From Physocladia obscura (Eukaryota; Chytridiomycota; Chytridiomycetes; Chytridiales; Chytriomycetaceae), in contig JADGJH010001406.1 of the NCBI GenBank assembly GCA_027596945.1, positions 1-10,143 of the forward strand: a stretch of 10,143 nucleotides of DNA, given 5' to 3'. The notes beneath the pieces are model-generated. The model saw only the letters and a program-made list of their open reading frames with translations. It had not been told where the DNA came from and ran no database searches. The position numbers and the translations under genes were made by a program. Positions 1-6,651 of the stretch are shown piece after piece; the first letter of the stretch is position 1, and each line of letters opens with the position of its first letter.

Positions 1-829
1 AAAACTGTGAAAGTTATATTACTATGTCTGGAGAATAAACTTATCATTTCTTTATGTGTATTGGAATAAAATAATGTTAGGGTATATTTTGGGTTTTATC
101 TCATGCACTCCACCACAGAGTAATGCAGATTTCAACACCAAGCACAACCAAAACCTCTCTTTACTTCCATATTATTCTTTTATTTTATTATTTTATCAAA
201 CTTTCAATTATTATCCCTTTTATTCAACTTTTTACTTCATTTTCTTATTTCTTCATTTTTTTCTGTTATTTCCTTTTCTGGAAACTTCTTATTTTCTGTT
301 TCAAATCCAAAACCTTAAATTCAGAACTCCTGAATGAAAAATAAAAAAAACTTCTTAAAACCTAAATCTTTGGCAATTAAAACCACCTACCTGGGGCTCA
401 TTCTATAACAGAAATTGTCACTGAAACTGCCAGCCTTCCACAACCAAAGTTCAAACTTCCAACTTTTTACACTTCTTATTTTATTATTCTATTATCATTA
501 TTATCTCCTTGTTTGTCAGTCAGTTGTAAACTCTTTTTCACTCCACAAATCTTTAAGAAATTTTTATTTCTGTGCCCAAAGATTTTATCTGAAACACCAT
601 AAATTGAGAACTATTGAAATTCAAATAAGCAGAGAATTCTTTATTATAAACTTTGGTTTTACGTTGCCTTCACACAGATATGAGTTTCACAATACAAGAC
701 ACAGCTCAAGAATTATTAATGCTATACTATTCCAACTTGGAATCTTCATCAATTCTCTCATGTTAACTGGGAGAGAATTGATAAAGGCTCATCAATCTTG
801 TGCAGTGTATGAGTTATCCTTGGTTACTT
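1..829. other. AT-rich, T-rich intergenic sequence without a supported gene
   Basis: This stretch is strongly AT-rich, with long pyrimidine runs on the plus strand, especially at 165-345 and 440-500. Open frames here translate to low-complexity Phe/Tyr/Leu/Ile-rich peptides with no recognisable domain. It lies on the 3' side of the minus-strand integrase relic at 830-1260, so it could hold the decayed tail and long terminal repeat of that element, but I could not find a repeat pair to support that. Confidence 0.6.
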
Positions 830-1260
830 AATATATGGAATGATGGATCCACAGACTTAGACTGTTATAAACTGTAAAAATGATATCTGAGAGTGAAATT
901 GAATTATTTCCAGTGTCACCCATGAAGGGAGTATATCCAGTTGAACAGTTCTTGGTGTCATTGATTCCAAATTTAATTATGTGGAGATTAGAATTTCAGT
1001 CATCTAGGTAGTGTCAGACAAAGTGTTGTAGAGTAGCAATGATCCAGCCATTTTTGATTTCCATATGTTTGTTTGTTTGATGGTGGAATGAATTAAACAC
1101 TAATTTTTGGATGCAAAGGGAATTGAGGATAGTTATCCAGATTTGGCCATGAATCTTTTATTGCAATCAATCAGGATTTTTTTCTTCAATCCAGGTTGTG
1201 GATCCATGTGAACAGTTCCAACTGAAAGAGTCCTCGAGAATCTATTGTACAGTTGTCAAT
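830..1260 (-). mobile_element. Decayed Ty3/gypsy retrotransposon integrase fragment
   Basis: On the minus strand three consecutive frames read like the integrase of a Ty3/gypsy element. Frame one (1260-1189) includes NCTIDSRGLFQLELFTWIHN, resembling the stretch before the conserved HGLP motif. Frame two (1192-1136) gives GLKKKILIDCNKRFMAKSG, resembling the GLP-x-x-I-x-SDR-x-x-RF region, with the second catalytic Asp kept at 1168-1166. Frame three (1079-831) gives QTNKHM, resembling GQTERMN but without the catalytic Glu, and later FGINDTKNCSTGYTPF, resembling the FA-x-N-S-x-x-STG-x-TPF motif. Frame three carries TGA stops at 1016-1014 and 998-996, and another stop (TAA, 1135-1133) ends frame two. 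It is therefore a non-functional relic. The open frame upstream (to 1368) may extend it. No reverse transcriptase, RNase H or terminal repeat was recognised. The similarity is judged from memory of family motifs, not from an alignment. Confidence 0.7.
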
Positions 1261-1360
1261 AGAATAGTATATTTTGAGAATGCACAAGAAAATAAATATC
1301 CACAATTGCTTCAAGTCACTAATGCCCCATAACAAAAAGGCGCCAACAAAGAAAGTAAAA

Positions 1361-1367
1361 TGAGTCA
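1361..1367. promoter_or_regulatory. TGAGTCA (AP-1/Gcn4-type) site, distal
   Basis: Exact 7-bp AP-1/Gcn4 recognition sequence about 1.7 kb upstream of the bZIP start. It is one of five such matches in the window, all between 1361 and 2994. Function at this distance is speculative, and it lies next to transposon-derived DNA. Confidence 0.25.
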
Positions 1368-1428
1368 CAGAAATTTAATTTTGCAAAAATTGGAAAATAC
1401 AGAATCCTGAGAAAAAGGTCAAATATTA

Positions 1429-1435
1429 TGACTCA
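1429..1435. promoter_or_regulatory. TGACTCA (AP-1/Gcn4-type) site, distal
   Basis: Exact TGACTCA, 61 bp from the end of the previous site. Same caveat: a sequence match only, 1.6 kb from the bZIP gene. Confidence 0.25.
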
Positions 1436-1693
1436 AAATGACAAAAAAATAAAATATGTGCAAGAAAGTTCTTCATCTTTCTTTTTTGGCAGTTTTCTGA
1501 AAGTTGTTTCCCTGGCTGAATACACCAATTTTTTTTAAAAAGAATATTTTTGATTTTATTTTAAAACATGATATTTTCCTTATTTTTATATGCATTTCAT
1601 TTGACAAAGCTTATTATGCTGTTTAATATTATTATTTGATGTTTCCAGGTATTTATCTTAAAGCATTTACTTACCAACCCGATTTTCCCGCAG

Positions 1694-1805
1694 CTCATTG
1701 AAACAGCCAGTTAATTGGGATGCAATAGCTTTTTCCCTTTGCGCATTGGAGCCATCAAAATCAGGCAGATCAGAGTGTTTTTGTTACATGCCAATTTTCT
1801 CATGA
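1694..1805 (+). other. Possible orphan exon or gene relic, perhaps Myb/SANT-like
   Basis: A GC-richer island in AT-rich surroundings. On the plus strand an acceptor-like TTTTCCCGCAG ends at 1693, and the following frame is open to a TGA at 1803. It reads PVNWDAIAFSLCALEPSKSG and then RSECFCYM. The spacing of NW-x-x-IA-x-x-L and GRS-x-x-x-C loosely resembles the second half of a Myb/SANT repeat, but no first helix is seen. The minus strand is also open (DLPDFDGSNAQREKAI... then FNELRENRV) and ends in a strong donor, GTAAGT, at about 1678. I cannot decide the strand, and a pseudogene is as likely as an active exon. Confidence 0.25.
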
Positions 1806-1958
1806 ACAAAAGCACATTTTTTGGCCACTACAAAAACGTTCACAAAATTCATTCCAAACCTCAACAATAATAATACATACCAGCTAAAACAATAAAGTTT
1901 CAATAATTTTAAACATAAAAGAATAAGAAAATGAAATAAAAACAAAATCAAATTTTCG

Positions 1959-1965
1959 TGACTCA
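1959..1965. promoter_or_regulatory. TGACTCA (AP-1/Gcn4-type) site
   Basis: Exact TGACTCA in AT-rich DNA about 1.1 kb upstream of the bZIP start. Sequence match only. Confidence 0.25.
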
Positions 1966-2195
1966 AATTGTCATAGTTTTATTGACTTGACACCAAAAAA
2001 TGGAGTTATTATGTGTGTCATTGGCGTGAACTGAATTATGTATGCTGTCGCTTTTTATTTCATTCTTTGTTTTTATTGCGGGAAGCTCATGCTTGTTTTC
2101 CAGTGATGCATTTTATATGGCATTGAGTTAAAAAAACAGAATTTGATTTGGAGTTTGAAGTGCCAATTGAATATTGGTCGTTGATTGCAGCAATA

Positions 2196-2277
2196 GAGTC
2201 GCAGATAATCCGAGTTTTGCAGAGGACATGGCCGACGAGGTGAAGAAGCGGCATTTGTTCATGGAAAATCTGCAATA
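2196..2277 (+). other. Possible 3'-terminal exon or gene relic
   Basis: After an acceptor-like TTGATTGCAG the plus strand reads NRVADNPSFAEDMADEVKKR and then HLFMENLQ before TAA at 2275-2277. This is a charged, helix-like peptide of 27 residues with ordinary codon use. The opposite strand is open over the same stretch for 62 codons (2087-2275) and is preceded by an acceptor-like TTATTGCAG, so the strand is uncertain. I do not recognise the peptide, and I found no donor exon that joins it convincingly to the island at 1694-1805. Confidence 0.2.
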
Positions 2278-2457
2278 AGTTGTTATAAAGGATTAAGAAT
2301 TAAAGGGCTAATGACTCTTCAATGAAAGTATAATACCAGCTCAATGTTTGGGACCCATCAGTCAAGCGGTTATTGGGGATGTGGTAAACTGGATACCTTC
2401 AAAGGTACATTAACTTGAACAGGTCTTGAGCTTTTTTACCCAGATGTGACAGGAGTG

Positions 2458-2652
2458 TCACTGTGAACCACGTGTGACACCAGAATATATTTGACAAAGT
2501 CTGAACAATATATAGTCAGCGTCGAAGTTGTGGCACAGGTCAAGCAGCTCGCCTAGCTTGAAGGTGACGCGTAGCCCCTTGGCAGGATGACGACGAGACT
2601 CGACGAGACACAAATCCCGCACAGGTCTCCCTACATCTACCGCTTTGCCCAT
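2458..2652 (-). other. Possible small ORF or 5' exon, unidentified
   Basis: A minus-strand frame begins with ATG at 2652 and stops at 2460-2458, giving 64 residues (MGKAVDVGRPVRDLCLVESR at the start, later LGELLDLCHNFDADYILFRL). The DNA is clearly more GC-rich than its flanks, as expected of coding sequence. No domain is recognised. A donor-like GTAAAA lies just past the stop in another frame, so this could be part of a spliced gene. If real, it would share a 390-bp divergent upstream region with the bZIP gene. It could equally be a decayed copy of something. Confidence 0.25.
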
Positions 2653-2740
2653 TTATCCATCAATATTTACTTTTGTCGAATCCCCTTGTTTTGTGAACCC
2701 TTTTTTCTCGAACCAAAACATCAGTATCCAATTCTCTAAT

Positions 2741-2752
2741 GTTTACGTAAAC
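2741..2752. promoter_or_regulatory. GTTTACGTAAAC palindrome, Yap-type site
   Basis: A perfect 12-bp palindrome whose core TTACGTAA (2743-2750) is the classical binding sequence of fungal Yap/Pap1 bZIP proteins. It sits about 290 bp upstream of the start of a gene encoding just such a protein, a plausible position for autoregulation. Binding is inferred from the match. Confidence 0.5.
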
Positions 2753-2930
2753 AACTGCCTCTTATTAAAACACTCCTTGAAACTTTAGAGAGCAAGCATT
2801 GACTGACTCCCGGCATCACCCGATCCTCAATTCTATGCCTCTAATTCCATCCAGTCATAAAATGAAGGTTACAAATTGAATCATCCTTTTTCGATGCATT
2901 ATGACACAACTTCTTCGAGAATCAAGATAT

Positions 2931-2937
2931 TGACTCA
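2931..2937. promoter_or_regulatory. TGACTCA (AP-1/Gcn4-type) site, proximal
   Basis: Exact TGACTCA about 105 bp upstream of the bZIP ATG at 3043, within the likely promoter or 5' leader. Confidence 0.45.
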
Positions 2938-2973
2938 TTCAGCGGCAATATTTCTGCCGTAAATTTTTGGACA

Positions 2974-2981
2974 TTACGTGA
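2974..2981. promoter_or_regulatory. TTACGTGA, Yap/CRE-like half-palindrome
   Basis: Differs from the Yap palindrome TTACGTAA at one position and contains the ACGTG core recognised by several bZIP and bHLH proteins. It lies between two TGACTCA sites in the bZIP upstream region. Confidence 0.35.
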
Positions 2982-2986
2982 TGTTT

Positions 2987-2995
2987 ATGACTCAT
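2987..2995. promoter_or_regulatory. ATGACTCAT, perfect Gcn4/AP-1 site
   Basis: The full 9-bp pseudo-palindrome that Gcn4/AP-1 proteins prefer, about 48 bp upstream of the bZIP ATG. It is followed at 2998 by the related TGACTTA. It is close enough to the start that it may lie at or inside the transcript's 5' end. Confidence 0.5.
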
Positions 2996-3042
2996 TATGA
3001 CTTATTTTCCACCTTTTGAAGAAAAAATTGTCTTTTTCCACG

Positions 3043-3839
3043 ATGGTTTGGAAATATTGGAAAAAAAGGTTATCCATGTCTAGTGAATCAACGAATATAC
3101 CCATAATGGACGAGCAATATTATACTACTACTACTACCACATGTAGTAACAGCAGTGCCACAGTGTCACAAGCGTCAAGTGCTTCGTCACCGCAGCCACC
3201 TTCATTATTAAAACAACAACAACAACAACAACCTGCTGTTCCGAAAAGACGAAGACCAGTCTCGGATAATCCTGAAATACGACAGCGAAAGGCCGAGCAG
3301 AACCGGCTAGCCCAAAAAGCGTTTCGTGAAAGAAAGGTAATAAACATGAAAAAAAAAATTTGTGCGTTCATTTTTTGAATTATGACAACTCATAAATACG
3401 TTGTTTTTTTCTTTTGGAATAGGATCTCCGTATAAAAGAGCTAGAAGTTAAAGTCGCCCTTCTATCGCAAGGAACTGCACTGCCGCTGCCTCCAACCGCA
3501 AATGTTACTGACGTGCTTCTCCAAAAGATTCGGGAATTGGAATCGAAAGTCTCAGCTTTGCAAAATGAGAATGCGGAACTAAAGAAACTTGACGCTGTTG
3601 CTACTGCTGCTGCTGCCGCTTCTACAACGAAATTTGTAGCAACTGGAAAAGAGTCTGTACTATCCACATTGTCTTTCTCGTTGTCGCCTGAAATGCACTC
3701 TCTATTACCGCCATTGTCGGCAATACTGCATTGTGTCCGTGATAATACTGGGATGATTGTTGGTAGTAGTGGTGATATGATTGATTTGTCGGAATTTAAT
3801 CACATGCCTTCGCCGTCGAGTTCAAGTGAATATGCTTAG
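3043..3839 (+). CDS. bZIP transcription factor, Yap1/Pap1-like basic region
   Basis: Predicted 236-residue nuclear DNA-binding protein. Exon 1 is 3043-3336, a phase-0 intron is 3337-3422 (GTAATA...AATAG, 86 nt) and exon 2 is 3423-3839. Residues 23-63 are low complexity (poly-Thr, Ser/Pro, six Gln at 58-63). The basic region at 79-98 contains NRLAQKAFR, the N-x-x-AQ-x-x-FR signature of fungal Yap1/Pap1 proteins. The intron falls exactly between basic region and zipper. A short coil follows (I102, L105, V109, L112), then a Pro-rich linker (PLPP, 118-121), then a four-heptad coil (I134, L137, V141, L144, N148, L151). The C-terminus has an Ala run, a GDMIDLSEF acidic-hydrophobic patch that might be an activation segment, and a Ser tail. 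The Cys clusters of yeast Yap1 redox domains are absent. The ATG at 3043 has A at -3 and G at +4; the ATG at 3106 (MDEQYY) is an equally good alternative start. The target genes are unknown. Confidence 0.85.
3214..3231 (+). repeat. (CAA)6 coding microsatellite
   Basis: Six pure CAA codons encode the Gln run of the bZIP protein. A second triplet run, (ACT)n, around 3124-3140 encodes its Thr run. Both are likely length-polymorphic. Confidence 0.8.
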
Positions 3840-4084
3840 CTAGCATTGTCTCTCTCTTTTTTTGTTCTCTGTTATTTTTTATGGACTGTGCTTTTCATTC
3901 TTTCTTTTATAATAATGTGCTTTTGATTTTTTTAGTATCATCTCTTCACATGAAACAGTGTTTTGTCTTCGAAAATTTTGCTTAGTAATAGATGACCGTG
4001 TGGTCATAAACTTCATTTTTTATCACGGAACAGAATAGATGCGTCTAAATTTCTTCATTCCATTAAAAGAGTGTGCATAAAGCT
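3840..4084. other. 3' flank of the bZIP gene, AT-rich
   Basis: T-rich sequence after the stop. No AATAAA is present on the plus strand near the stop. The best poly(A)-like signal is ATTAAA at 4062-4067, some 220 bp downstream. No coding signal seen. Confidence 0.4.
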
Positions 4085-4335
4085 CTTTCTGTGTCCGTGG
4101 CCACGACTAGAATCTGAGGAGGGCGATTAATTTCTATCAGACGCCGAACCGCATCGATTCAACATCGGTTTATTAGAAGCCTGAGAAAAGAAGGGCTAAG
4201 AGTGGCTGTTGATGACGCGTCAACGACAGTCGCAGCTCATTAGTCTCGCCATCAAGACGCCCAAGTTCTACTTTCTAGCTCTTACTCTTGTCAAGCAGCG
4301 CACACATGGCGCCGTCTGTGGGCGGTAGTTGCAGC
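4085..4335. other. GC-rich, apparently non-coding island between convergent genes
   Basis: About 250 bp with clearly higher GC than both flanks, lying between the 3' ends of the bZIP gene (+) and the receptor gene (-). Stops interrupt the frames; the longest plausible open stretch is about 30 codons, on the minus strand near 4160-4265. A 15-codon ATG frame at 4307 has a fair start context but no continuation. I could not fit tRNA, 5S, U1, U2, U6 or signal-recognition RNA motifs. It could be an unannotated structured RNA, a regulatory element or the relic of a small gene. Confidence 0.4.
4213..4222. promoter_or_regulatory. TGACGCGTCA palindrome
   Basis: Perfect 10-bp palindrome inside the GC-rich island. 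It contains ACGCGT, the MluI cell-cycle box bound by fungal MBF, flanked by TGA/TCA arms like a CRE (TGACGTCA) with two extra bases. Position near no obvious start codon weakens the promoter reading. Confidence 0.3.
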
Positions 4336-4573
4336 GGCTGTGTTTTATTTTAATGTTGTTGATGAGTTTTCGCATTGGTTGTTACTGCTGTTGCTTGGTT
4401 CTTCAAGGATTTTTATTTCCGTCCTTCACGTTTTTGGATGGCTTCCTCGAAGAAACTTTAGGTTAACTAATTTTATTCCTGAAATCAGCAAAAATACAAG
4501 TTATTTACTCATTTACTTTATTGCAACATAGGCACAACCTTACTTTCCTCAAATAAATAAACGAATGTTGCTT
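4336..4573. other. 3' flank of the receptor gene; poly(A) signal on the minus strand
   Basis: AT-rich. On the minus strand AATAAA reads at 4522-4517, about 52 nt past the receptor stop codon, a normal distance for a poly(A) signal. The plus-strand open frame here is hydrophobic, has no ATG and matches nothing I recognise. Confidence 0.45.
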
Positions 4574-5603
4574 TCACGAGTTCCCACTACTCCCAGAAAC
4601 ACCAACAAGTTCCATGAACTCGTCATCATCATTCAAAATCCAATTCTGCCCTACAATTCCAAACCCAAACATTTTCCAAAACCGAGACCGAACGTGCGCG
4701 CGGAAGTACAAAATCAGCAATGCAGTCACAGCCGAATCAGACGCCAAGAAAATATCAGTGATCACATTCGCCACCAACGTACCGGTCTCACTCAAATTTA
4801 CATTTGCTGCAATGACTTGGAATATCGCCTCGGGCGCGTAACAAATCAAAAGACTCGATGACATTACCATGCATGAAATGAGGCTACGTTTTTGTAGTTG
4901 CTGCGCTTTTGTTTTTACGGCTTGACTTGCGTTCGTAGATACAGCAATTAATTTGACGATGTGGAGGTATGAGAGTGTGTACATTGTCACGCTTATTGTA
5001 ATTGAAATAATCAGTGCGCCTGCGAATCCAAAGAGCCATATTGTGTATTGCAGTTCATTGATTGGGTTGACTCCATCAAATGTTGGCTTTGATCAGATTA
5101 TCAGTAAAATTAAAGTGGCAGAAAATAAATACCGAAGTTGTAAACAGCCAAAGCACAATACCACCACATATAACAATAAAACCAAGACAAACAAACAGAT
5201 AATCATTCCTCATCCTTCGCGGAAACCGCATAAACATGTACCGCTCAATCGCAAGCAGCATATTCAACGCAAACAGCAAAATCACCAAAAAGCACTGTCC
5301 AGCGCCTTGAAAAGACGAAAACCAAGCCGAATTATACCACATCTGCCCCAGATTCTCGACAAACACTAGAAACAGCGCAAATAGCAGCGACGTCATATTC
5401 AAAAGTAGAATGATCTTGTCCATTCGCAGACACAGTAGTTTGGTTGGATCGGACAGCATTGCAGCGAGGACCATTGCGTTCAAAATTGCACCGACTAGCG
5501 AGATTGGGTTCGTAACACACATCCAGACGTAGAATTCCGGTGATGTGGATGGGGATAAGAGAGGGTATGTCAGATTAGAAGCCATTACATAACTACGATT
5601 CAT
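4574..5603 (-). CDS. Rhodopsin-like (class A-like) seven-transmembrane receptor, diverged
   Basis: Predicted 327-residue plasma-membrane receptor that would signal through heterotrimeric G protein. The ATG at 5603 is chosen because the N-terminus then carries two glycosylation sequons (N2-R-S, N10-L-T); the ATG at 5585 is an alternative. Exon 1 is 5603-5133, a 46-nt intron is 5132-5087 (GTATTT...CAAAG, phase 0) and exon 2 is 5086-4574. Helices lie roughly at 26-50 (N42, as N1.50), 60-82, 103-123, 135-156, 172-204, 225-251 and 260-285. Class A marks: LR at the first inner loop, ERY at 120-122 as the E/DRY motif, and CYAP at 239-242 for CWxP. Missing: Asp2.50 (Leu74), the helix-3 disulfide Cys, a clear NPxxY in helix 7 and the retinal Lys of opsins. 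Without the intron the frame breaks, so a frameshift pseudogene is the alternative. The ligand is unknown. Confidence 0.75.
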
Positions 5604-5849
5604 AAAATCTTTTCCAGTTTGACAAAGTTTCAAAAACCCGAAAAAGAAAATCAGGGTTTGCCGTTTGTTTTAATTTTTATTTCTACAATAGATTTATGTT
5701 CAAATTTATTATTGATCCAGTAACTTTAAGCATCTTGACATTTAAGATATGTTCCGCAACAACAAAAAAATTATTTTACAAACGATTTTACCAAAACAAG
5801 AAAAAAATTAAAATTTTCGTTAAGATTCGAATATTCTTCCAGTCTAACC
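5604..5849. other. Divergent intergenic region
   Basis: About 250 bp of AT-rich sequence between the receptor start (minus) and the candidate small gene (plus). It probably holds both promoters. No specific motif recognised. Confidence 0.4.
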
Positions 5850-6195
5850 ATGGAAATTAAAGTTTTTCAAAAATTCTATAGTTTTTTTCCTCGCTTCTTC
5901 TTTTTTTTCTTTCTGGCGTTTATTTTACTCGACACCTCCAAAATGAAACAGTAGAAACTTTGAAAAAAGAAATCGTATAACCTTTATTTTAGATTCAACC
6001 CCAGTGTTCATTAACGGAATCAGTTTCGATTTGTTTTTCGGTGGATGGATTAGAGAAATCCCAACCTTCTACAAAGAATCAAAATGGCCGAAAAACGTAT
6101 ATAACTCGGGATCGATGTATTTCTCAATTTTTAACGGCTCAAAAATCGTCACCCTGTTTATCATACTACTAAGCCAAGTCTCTATAACTTTTTGA
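5850..6195 (+). CDS. Candidate small secreted, possibly GPI-anchored protein (one intron proposed)
   Basis: Function unknown. The ATG at 5850 has A at -3 and G at +4. It opens a signal-peptide-like frame: MEIKVFQKFYSFFPR, then a Phe/Leu-rich core and FILLDTS, reaching TAG at 5952. A second frame, open to TGA at 6193-6195, reads DLFFGGWIREIPTFYKESKW and later SIFNGSKIVTLFIILLS. The NGSK followed by a hydrophobic C-terminus resembles a GPI-attachment signal. A proposed intron 5951-6023 (GTAGAA...AATCAG, TTAAC as branch site, 73 nt) joins the frames into about 90 residues. AATAAA begins immediately after the stop, which supports a real plus-strand gene end. The other acceptors at 5992 and 6004 do not keep frame. 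Could also be a relic or the last exons of a longer gene. Confidence 0.35.
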
Positions 6196-6201
6196 AATAA
6201 A
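6196..6201 (+). promoter_or_regulatory. AATAAA poly(A) signal abutting the stop
   Basis: Directly follows the TGA at 6193-6195. The same tight arrangement ends the gene at 6652-7185. Confidence 0.5.
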
Positions 6202-6651
6202 ATGGAGCATCTCGAGAAAAAACCGGTTCTCAAATTTCATATCGTACTATTTTTTTCAACATGTTTATTTTATACAAGCCAACGATTGTTGTCAATTGAA
6301 TTGCGTTTATTTTGATGTCACAATGTTTGTATTCGTTTATCGGGTTGTGTGGACTGTTGTGGATTCGGTTCAAGGAGCTTGAGATCCACTTAAATGCAAG
6401 TTGCTTTTATGTTTGTTGAGATTGAAAATCGGAATTTGATGGTTTCTTCATTATGAGAAAACGGCAGTTGTTGTTCATATTTTTTGCGGTTCCTTTTTTT
6501 TTAATTGCGCATTTATGCCAATATGCTTATAATTGTTAATGCGGATGAATTTGGAGTTTTCAGTTAGCACTGGAAAAAGTCATTAAAGAATCAGAGACCT
6601 GAATATTGAGTAGTTGAAAAATAAAATAAATTGAAAAAAAAAACAACCGAA
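6202..6651. other. Intergenic region upstream of the first methyltransferase gene
   Basis: About 450 bp of AT-rich sequence without a supported gene or RNA. It ends in an A-rich leader, TTG followed by ten A and CAAC (6631-6647), just before the ATG. A closely similar leader precedes the CAP-G gene at 8248-8263. Confidence 0.45.

Larger units (their letters stand above)
1261..1693. other. AT-rich stretch, no gene recognised
   Basis: Very AT-rich, with short homopolymer runs around 1530-1570. The minus strand may hold more of the integrase relic as far as 1368, but I could not match it to a motif. Two exact TGASTCA sites fall inside (listed separately). The right end, catttactta...cccgcag, can be read either as a plus-strand 3' splice site ending at 1693 or, on the other strand, as a 5' splice site (GTAAGT). 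Confidence 0.5.

Noticed and set aside
415..831. 138-codon plus-strand open frame
   Set aside because: No ATG at the start, low-complexity hydrophobic composition, no recognisable domain.
2365..2440. tRNA-like stretch (CAAGCGGTTATTGG ... TTTTTT)
   Set aside because: No B box, no cloverleaf could be paired, and no anticodon arm found.
3447..3527. A second bZIP intron (GTTAAA ... CCAAAAG) removing the Pro-rich linker
   Set aside because: It would keep frame, but the first zipper heptads are in good register with the basic region without splicing, the donor is poor, and the spliced product breaks the heptad pattern.
3120..3667. Minus-strand open frames opposite the bZIP gene
   Set aside because: Cys/Val/Ser-rich mirror images of triplet repeats and codon bias of the bZIP exons; no domain.
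3043..3839. True Yap1 orthologue with redox-sensing Cys domains
   Set aside because: Only isolated Cys residues are present; neither Cys-rich cluster of Yap1 is visible.
4953..5369. Long plus-strand open frame (138 codons)
   Set aside because: It is antisense to the receptor exons and its Lys/His/Pro-rich translation shows no domain; the minus strand explains the sequence.
4574..5603. Receptor as a light-sensing opsin
   Set aside because: The ungapped match of helix 7 puts Ser at the retinal-binding Lys position.
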